This document shows, one piece after another, positions 6,605 through 10,690 of a DNA stretch of 10,690 nucleotides; position 1 is the first letter of the stretch; the number at the start of each line of letters is the position of its first letter. The stretch is taken from contig JAPUFZ010000111.1 of NCBI GenBank assembly GCA_027293245.1, positions 1 to 10,690 of the forward strand, written 5' to 3'. A model generated the notes under the pieces. The model did no database searches and had not been told where the DNA came from. It saw only the letters and a program-made list of their open reading frames with translations. The position numbers were made by a program, and so were the translations under genes. This stretch comes from Gammaproteobacteria bacterium (GTDB taxonomy: Bacteria > Pseudomonadota > Gammaproteobacteria > GCA-001735895).

Positions 6605-7561
6605 CTATAATCTGTTGGGTTGCGTACTGGTCAGGCTAAACAATCGTCTTTTCAACATCGACATACTCTCCACAATGCGGCGTCGATTCACCTGACTGAT
6701 CGATTCCGGCGTCTCATCTTTTTCCACACGATGCCTTTCGGCCAACACAGGATTCGCCTGTAGCCGATTCGCATAGTTGATCGCCGACTGAATACAGATA
6801 CGCGTTCTTCCCGGAGGGATTGTGAGCGGAAGGTGACGGTAAATCTGGCCCTGGTTAATCAGATCGATAATTTGGTCGGCATCGCTTTCAGCCATTACTG
6901 CGATGGTTACTATCGACGGATGCTGCCCCTTGATCAACTTTAGAAAAGACAGATAGTCGCTATTTCCCCGAGGTACGTTCACTATCACAACCTTGACCGG
7001 GCGGCGCACAAAAATTTTGACGGTATCTTCAATGGTCTGCGAATAATGCACGATACAGGATTCAGAAAACTGGCTTCTCACTACCTCGTAAATAGTTTGA
7101 CGCCGGTCCAGCACCAGTAATTCTGTTTTCTCGGCATAATCAGTAGCCGTGGTAGCGTCATACGTTGGTGCATGATCTACATCATAAAGCTTTTGCGATA
7201 TCTTCACTGCATTAGCGACCACCGCCTGAATCTCATCCTGGCCCCAGGGTTTGGTAATATAACGATACACCTCGCCCTGATTAATGGCATCGAGGATAGA
7301 CGAAACATCGGAATAGCCGGTCATCAACAAACGCATGGTGTTCGGTGATATTCGTCTCGCCCGATTAAGCAGATCCACACCGCGCATTTCCGGCATGCGC
7401 TGATCGCTAATGATCGCGTTAACCTGTTCAGTCTTGAGAATATGCAAGGCCTCACTGCAATTTGTCGTCGTACGTACCCGATAACCGGAGCGGAACACGG
7501 CCTTGAGTGCGCGCAAAATGCGCGTCTCATCGTCAACAATAAGTAAGGTTTCTGTTGTCAT
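6605..7561 (-). CDS. Response regulator with one intact and one degenerate receiver domain
   Basis: The 318-residue protein opens with a full receiver domain (about 4-122): acidic pair D10/D11, phospho-acceptor D53 in ISDQRMPEM, T81 in LLMTGYSD and K104 in YITKPW. This resembles the receivers of HD-GYP regulators. A second receiver-like unit (about 146-268) follows, but its phospho-site position reads VIVNVPRG (N195) and the conserved lysine is missing (YRHLPLTIPP). Alignable segments such as ILDAINQGEVYRY and IIDLINQGQIYRH show that the two halves are related. The tail (270-318) is basic and has no known domain. There is no DNA-binding, HD-GYP or GGDEF output, so it probably acts through protein contact. 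Its ATG overlaps the kinase stop by 4 bp (ATGA), making the kinase its obvious partner. Confidence 0.88.
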   Translation of the reverse strand: MTTETLLIVDDETRILRALKAVFRSGYRVRTTTNCSEALHILKTEQVNAIISDQRMPEMRGVDLLNRARRISPNTMRLLMTGYSDVSSILDAINQGEVYRYITKPWGQDEIQAVVANAVKISQKLYDVDHAPTYDATTATDYAEKTELLVLDRRQTIYEVVRSQFSESCIVHYSQTIEDTVKIFVRRPVKVVIVNVPRGNSDYLSFLKLIKGQHPSIVTIAVMAESDADQIIDLINQGQIYRHLPLTIPPGRTRICIQSAINYANRLQANPVLAERHRVEKDETPESISQVNRRRIVESMSMLKRRLFSLTSTQPNRL

Positions 7562-9465
7562 CCAAAAGACGCTTTTACTGGCGCCTTGTCATCCGCATCG
7601 ATCACCGAACTCGATGCGCCATCTACGCGCAGGCTAATCACAAACCTGGTTCCAATACCCTCGCGTGTTTGAACCCTGATTTTACCTTTGTGTTCTTTAA
7701 CAACGATGTTGTAGCATATCGATAGACCCAGACCGGTACCCTGACCCACCTCCTTGGTGGTATAGAACGGGTCAAACATTTTCTTGCCGACTTTTTTCGG
7801 AATACCGATGCCATTATCCTTGATGCTGACGTGTACGCGGTCTCCGTCACTACTGGTTTCTATCGATAACCTGCCACGCTTCTTACCCGACACATGGATC
7901 GCATGGCAGGCGTTGGTAATCAGATTCAATAACACTTGATTGATTTTTGACGGATTACACTTGATCAGCGGAAGTTCACCCAGTGACAGTTTGACATCGA
8001 TATTATCTTTCAGCAGATTCTTCGCCAGTTTGAGCGTACGTTCGATGTTTTCGTTGAGATTGACTTCTGCAATTTCGGTCTGGTTAAGTCGGCTAAAATC
8101 CTTCAGATCGTGGGTAATTTCTGATATCTGATCAAGGCCATACAGGGTATCCAGAACCAGTTCTTCACATTCTGCAATTAGTTCATCCTTGTTCAACTCG
8201 GTGAAGGCATGGTCGACTTCCCGAAACATAACTGATATTACTTCTTCGCTCGCGGATTCATCGCTCATCACTTCTTTCCAGGCTGTGAAAATTTCATCCG
8301 TAAACTTTACCCGGCCGACGAAGTCTTTCATCACCATGACGTTACTATGCGCATAACCGAGCGGTGTATTGATTTCGTGCGCGATACCCGCAATCATCTG
8401 GCCAAGCGCGGCCATTTTTTCTGATTGCACCATTTTGGTCTGAGATTTTTTCAGTTTTAGCATCGCTTTTTCAAGGTCATGCGTACGTTTGTCAACGCGT
8501 TTTTCCAAATCTTCATTCATTCGTGACAGCCGATCATTGGCTCGATTCAGCTCTACGGTTTGTGCCGCTACGCGAATCCGTAGCAACCTGTTCACGAACA
8601 TAAATGCCAGGGCCAGCAAAATAACCAGCACCAGGCCAACTGCCATTCCGATAATAAGACTATTTGATACGCCAGCATCGCGGCTAATTTGTATCCAGCG
8701 ACTGGATATGGCGCTGTGCTCTGCCTCGGTGATTGAATGAACTGATTTTTCCAGAATGCTGTGCAATATCGGCCAGTCTTTACGTGCGGCGAAGGCAAGT
8801 TCAAAGTAGTAGCCGGTCACTCCACCGATGCGCAAATTGGTTAAACCTTCTTGCTCGATCGTCCAGGTGACGGCCGCCGGGTCAGCTATTACCGCATCGA
8901 CTAGTCCGAGGGAAAGATCACGCAAACCTTTCTTCAGCGTTGGCGTCTCAATTAACTTAATCTGAGGATAATCGTAACCAATTAGATCGAACCAGATATA
9001 TCCGGCCGGCGATGCGACCCTCATTCCTCCCAGGTCGTTGATATTGACAGTTCCCGAAATACGATCACTGACGATTATCAATCCGGGCAGTCTGATGTGT
9101 GGCCTGGCGAAATTCAGAAATTTCTCTCGCTTCGGGGAACGGGTTACAGCTGCCAGAACATCGACATTTTTTCGTTTGGCTTCGGCCATCACCCGTTTCC
9201 AGCTGGGAAAGGTAACCACGGTAAACTTGAAACCCATCTTCTTTTCAATCAGCGCCATGTAGTCGGCTGCCATGCCGACATATTCACCCCTGCCATTAAC
9301 TTCTTCGATTGGAGCAAACGCCGGGTCTGGTGATAACCGGATAATCGGGTGATCAGCAAGCCATTGTTTTTCTTCGCCAGTCAGAATTAGCTCGCCAGAC
9401 AATACTGGCGAAAAAGCCAGCATTTGAAACAGAAAAGCGCAAACAAATCCTACGATTGTTTTCAT
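7558..9465 (-). CDS. Sensor histidine kinase with a periplasmic SBP_bac_3 sensor domain
   Basis: From the ATG at 9465 the protein has 635 residues. A signal-type hydrophobic segment (1-24) is followed by a solute-binding protein family 3 domain (about 25-260, opening LTGEEKQWLADHPIIRLSPD as in BvgS/EvgS sensors). Then come a transmembrane helix (about 268-293), a charged coiled-coil linker (about 297-350) and the kinase core. H363 in IAHEINTPLG is the phosphorylated histidine. The ATP-binding part has NLITNACHAI (514-523), DNGIGIP (550-556), FDPFYTT (564-570) and GQGTGLGLS (574-582). About 80 residues sit between the H-box and the DLKDFSR segment, an insertion seen in one subclass of kinases. 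A TTG at 9483 could add six residues, but GGAG would abut it, so the ATG before the signal sequence is preferred. The ligand is probably a small solute such as an amino acid, by family only. Confidence 0.93.
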   Translation of the reverse strand: MKTIVGFVCAFLFQMLAFSPVLSGELILTGEEKQWLADHPIIRLSPDPAFAPIEEVNGRGEYVGMAADYMALIEKKMGFKFTVVTFPSWKRVMAEAKRKNVDVLAAVTRSPKREKFLNFARPHIRLPGLIIVSDRISGTVNINDLGGMRVASPAGYIWFDLIGYDYPQIKLIETPTLKKGLRDLSLGLVDAVIADPAAVTWTIEQEGLTNLRIGGVTGYYFELAFAARKDWPILHSILEKSVHSITEAEHSAISSRWIQISRDAGVSNSLIIGMAVGLVLVILLALAFMFVNRLLRIRVAAQTVELNRANDRLSRMNEDLEKRVDKRTHDLEKAMLKLKKSQTKMVQSEKMAALGQMIAGIAHEINTPLGYAHSNVMVMKDFVGRVKFTDEIFTAWKEVMSDESASEEVISVMFREVDHAFTELNKDELIAECEELVLDTLYGLDQISEITHDLKDFSRLNQTEIAEVNLNENIERTLKLAKNLLKDNIDVKLSLGELPLIKCNPSKINQVLLNLITNACHAIHVSGKKRGRLSIETSSDGDRVHVSIKDNGIGIPKKVGKKMFDPFYTTKEVGQGTGLGLSICYNIVVKEHKGKIRVQTREGIGTRFVISLRVDGASSSVIDADDKAPVKASFG

Positions 9466-9479
9466 ATTAATACAGCTCG

Positions 9480-9578
9480 TCAACTCCAGGCAGGAAATGT
9501 GGCGAAATCGTCTGCTACGACACTCGCGCCGGCATGGGTTGCTTTATGTTCGGTCTCAAGATGCTCAGCGTTTGTCAT
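9480..9578 (-). CDS. Possible 32-residue leader peptide upstream of the histidine kinase
   Basis: A short frame on the minus strand starts at ATG 9578-9576 and stops at TGA 9482-9480, 14 bp before the kinase ATG. AGGTGG lies just before the start and could serve as a ribosome-binding site, though its 3-nt spacing is short. The peptide starts MTNAEHLETEHKATHAG and ends FPAWS. It is acidic to neutral with several histidines, has no hydrophobic segment, and I do not recognise it. Placement suggests a translationally coupled leader, but a frame this short can arise by chance. Confidence 0.25.
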   Translation of the reverse strand: MTNAEHLETEHKATHAGASVVADDFATFPAWS

Positions 9579-9619
9579 CACCCACCTGTTACAATACCTG
9601 GGCAGATATGATTACTGAT

Positions 9620-9635
9620 CCCCGGGTTTCCGGGG
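9620..9635. other. Short GC-rich hairpin
   Basis: CCCCGG (9620-9625), a 4-base loop and CCGGGG (9630-9635) form a perfect 6-bp stem. No T-run follows on either strand, so it is not a standard intrinsic terminator. It lies about 40 bp upstream of the possible leader ORF and could form part of the kinase mRNA leader. Confidence 0.4.
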
Positions 9636-9885
9636 CCATTATCCAGCCGAATCCTTAAGGCATTCGAGGGCAAGCCTGATGGTAAAATTTGCAGCTTCAG
9701 TCGAGCGATAAGTGTGAATTTGGTGGGTCAGGGACCGGATTTACAAGCCTTAAATCAAATCAATTAATCTATGTAAGATACTGATATGTATGGTTTATGT
9801 AATCCAGGCCATCAATTCGCATAGTTACCCTTTTAATCATGGAAATTAAAGAATAGTATAAATGCCAAATCTTGCAGGGAATTGA

Positions 9886-9908
9886 GACTCGAGTCACAGT
9901 TTATAAAC
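9886..9908. promoter_or_regulatory. Two adjacent 10-bp palindromes, possible protein-binding site
   Basis: GACTCGAGTC (9886-9895) and GTTTATAAAC (9899-9908) are both perfect palindromes and are only 3 bp apart. They lie in the gap between the oxidoreductase and the kinase. No known operator matches them. The call rests only on symmetry and position. Confidence 0.3.
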
Positions 9909-10021
9909 CTGCCCTGAAGCCGATGCCAGCAAAGATATCACCCGGATTCGGATTATTGGCATGCTTTACTGACGGGGTTTATACAGCTGGCTGGTGAGCG
10001 CTTTCACTGTCAAACCTTGCA

Positions 10022-10690
10022 TCAAAGAGTAATCGGAAAACCCATCTTTTGTACCATTCGCACCCAAAGCTTACGCCAGCCACCTTTTTCGTCCAGCGTG
10101 TCGAGTGCGTACATGGTTATTTTTGCACCGATCCAGCGAAACGGTTCGGGCGGAATGTAATTGGGCTGGGTTCTGGCAAATTTCATCCTGGTTTCAGGTA
10201 AGTCGAGCCTGTCCAGTATTGCCAGGCCGACTCGGGCGCCAAAGCGCGACGCGGTGACAACAAAGCCCGAGTAACCACCAGCAAATACCATGTCACCATC
10301 GTGATACTTCTGGTAATGCACGGCCATGCGCGTGGTCAGTCCTATCGGACCGCTCCATGCATATGAGAAACGGATTTCATCGGCAAGCTGCGGAAAGGTT
10401 CTATAGAAAGACTGAACCAGGCGGATAAAGGGTTGTGGTGTTTTATCTATCGCCGGATCGGTATTGTTACCGAAGAAGTAATCCAGCCGTCCACCGAACA
10501 GAATTCGATTGTCGGCAGTCAAGCGCATGTAGTTAAGTTGGGTACGGGTATCGTATATTCCCTGCCGGTGCCGCCAGCCGACTTTTTTCATCTGCGCATC
10601 GGTAAGCGGTTCGGTGACCACGATACGATCGCGTATCGCGGCAACACGCCGGCTGATCTTGCGGTGACCCGCTGCCCAGGCATTGGTGGC
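10022..10690 (-). CDS. FAD-dependent oxidoreductase (DAO family), C-terminal part; runs off the right edge
   Basis: The frame stays open from the right edge to TGA at 10024-10022, giving 222 residues without a start. An apparent GTG start at 10621 is internal, because upstream codons continue the homology (ATNAWAAGHRKISRR, then IVVTEPLTDAQMKKVGWR). The segment NYMRLTADNRILFGGRLDYF and the near-C-terminal GGYSGFVVTASRFGARVGLAIL follow the pattern of DAO-family flavoenzymes such as gamma-glutamylputrescine oxidase and related amine or amino-acid oxidases. In those enzymes the R-x-T-x-D-x-R-x-L-x-G-G and G-G-Y-x-G segments lie near the flavin and active site. Most relatives have GH in the GYxGH motif, whereas this protein reads GF. 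The exact substrate is unknown. The N-terminal Rossmann GxGxxG motif lies outside the window. Confidence 0.85.
   Translation of the reverse strand, partial: ATNAWAAGHRKISRRVAAIRDRIVVTEPLTDAQMKKVGWRHRQGIYDTRTQLNYMRLTADNRILFGGRLDYFFGNNTDPAIDKTPQPFIRLVQSFYRTFPQLADEIRFSYAWSGPIGLTTRMAVHYQKYHDGDMVFAGGYSGFVVTASRFGARVGLAILDRLDLPETRMKFARTQPNYIPPEPFRWIGAKITMYALDTLDEKGGWRKLWVRMVQKMGFPITL

Larger units (their letters stand above)
9579..10021. other. Gene-poor intergenic stretch between the kinase and the oxidoreductase
   Basis: Apart from the short leader frame, the region from 9466 to 10021 has no protein-coding frame I can support on either strand and no tRNA-like fold. The section 9740-9890 is noticeably AT-rich. 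It contains a GC hairpin (9620-9635) and two neighbouring palindromes (9886-9908). It must hold the kinase promoter and any transcription end for the oxidoreductase, since both are on the minus strand. I see no convincing -35/-10 pair. A GATAAT hexamer (minus strand, 9643-9638) is the best single -10 candidate, and its -35 is poor. Confidence 0.6.

Noticed and set aside
9466..9483. TTG at 9483 as the start of the histidine kinase
   Set aside because: GGAG directly abuts the TTG with no spacing, and the ATG at 9465 sits right before a typical signal sequence.
9966..10022. An 18-codon frame starting MQGLTVKALTSQ, whose ATG overlaps the oxidoreductase stop (TGATG)
   Set aside because: The overlap suggests coupling, but the frame is very short, unrecognised, has no ribosome-binding site of note, and is likely chance.
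10619..10621. GTG as the start of the right-edge gene
   Set aside because: Codons upstream of it remain open to the edge and continue the DAO-family match, so this GTG is an internal valine.

Overview
The window looks like chromosomal DNA of a Gram-negative proteobacterium, most likely a gammaproteobacterium. The bioB/comF head-to-head arrangement, a two-domain class I fumarase of about 505 residues, a periplasmic-sensor histidine kinase and general protein similarity all point that way. This is judged from recognised families, not from a database search. No rRNA, tRNA, CRISPR array, integrase, transposase or phage gene is visible, so this is ordinary core/accessory chromosome rather than a mobile island.

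Layout, left to right. (1) 1-86, minus: the first 28 codons of biotin synthase (bioB). It is divergent from comF (146-829, plus), and the 59-bp gap holds a promoter overlapped by a good inverted repeat. comF ends at a TAA that seems to have cut off the last conserved stretch of the protein. (2) 896-3056, minus: class I fumarase followed 22 bp later by a flavin-reductase-like FMN protein. (3) 3132-5029, minus: an ABC-2 type exporter, ATPase then permease, coupled by a TGATG overlap. (4) 5167-6585, plus: a GCS2-family glutamate-cysteine (carboxylate-amine) ligase, divergent from the exporter, with a -10 box placed so that its mRNA may be leaderless. (5) 6605-9465, minus: a two-component pair. 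The histidine kinase has a periplasmic SBP_bac_3 sensor. The response regulator carries one intact receiver and one degenerate receiver and no DNA-binding domain. The two genes overlap by 4 bp. (6) 9466-10021: about 550 bp with no firm gene, holding a possible 32-codon leader ORF, a GC hairpin and two adjacent 10-bp palindromes. (7) 10022-10690, minus: the C-terminal part of a DAO-family FAD-dependent oxidoreductase running off the right edge.

The genes do not form one pathway. The clearest functional units are the ABC exporter, the fumarase/flavoprotein pair and the two-component pair. The kinase sensor belongs to a fold that often binds amino acids or similar small solutes, and the gene upstream on the same strand is an amine/amino-acid-type oxidase, so a shared ligand theme is possible but unproven. 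Nothing here amounts to a clearly new system. The best leads are the comF nonsense codon, the pseudo-receiver response regulator, the leaderless ligase and the palindromic sites in the two regulatory gaps.
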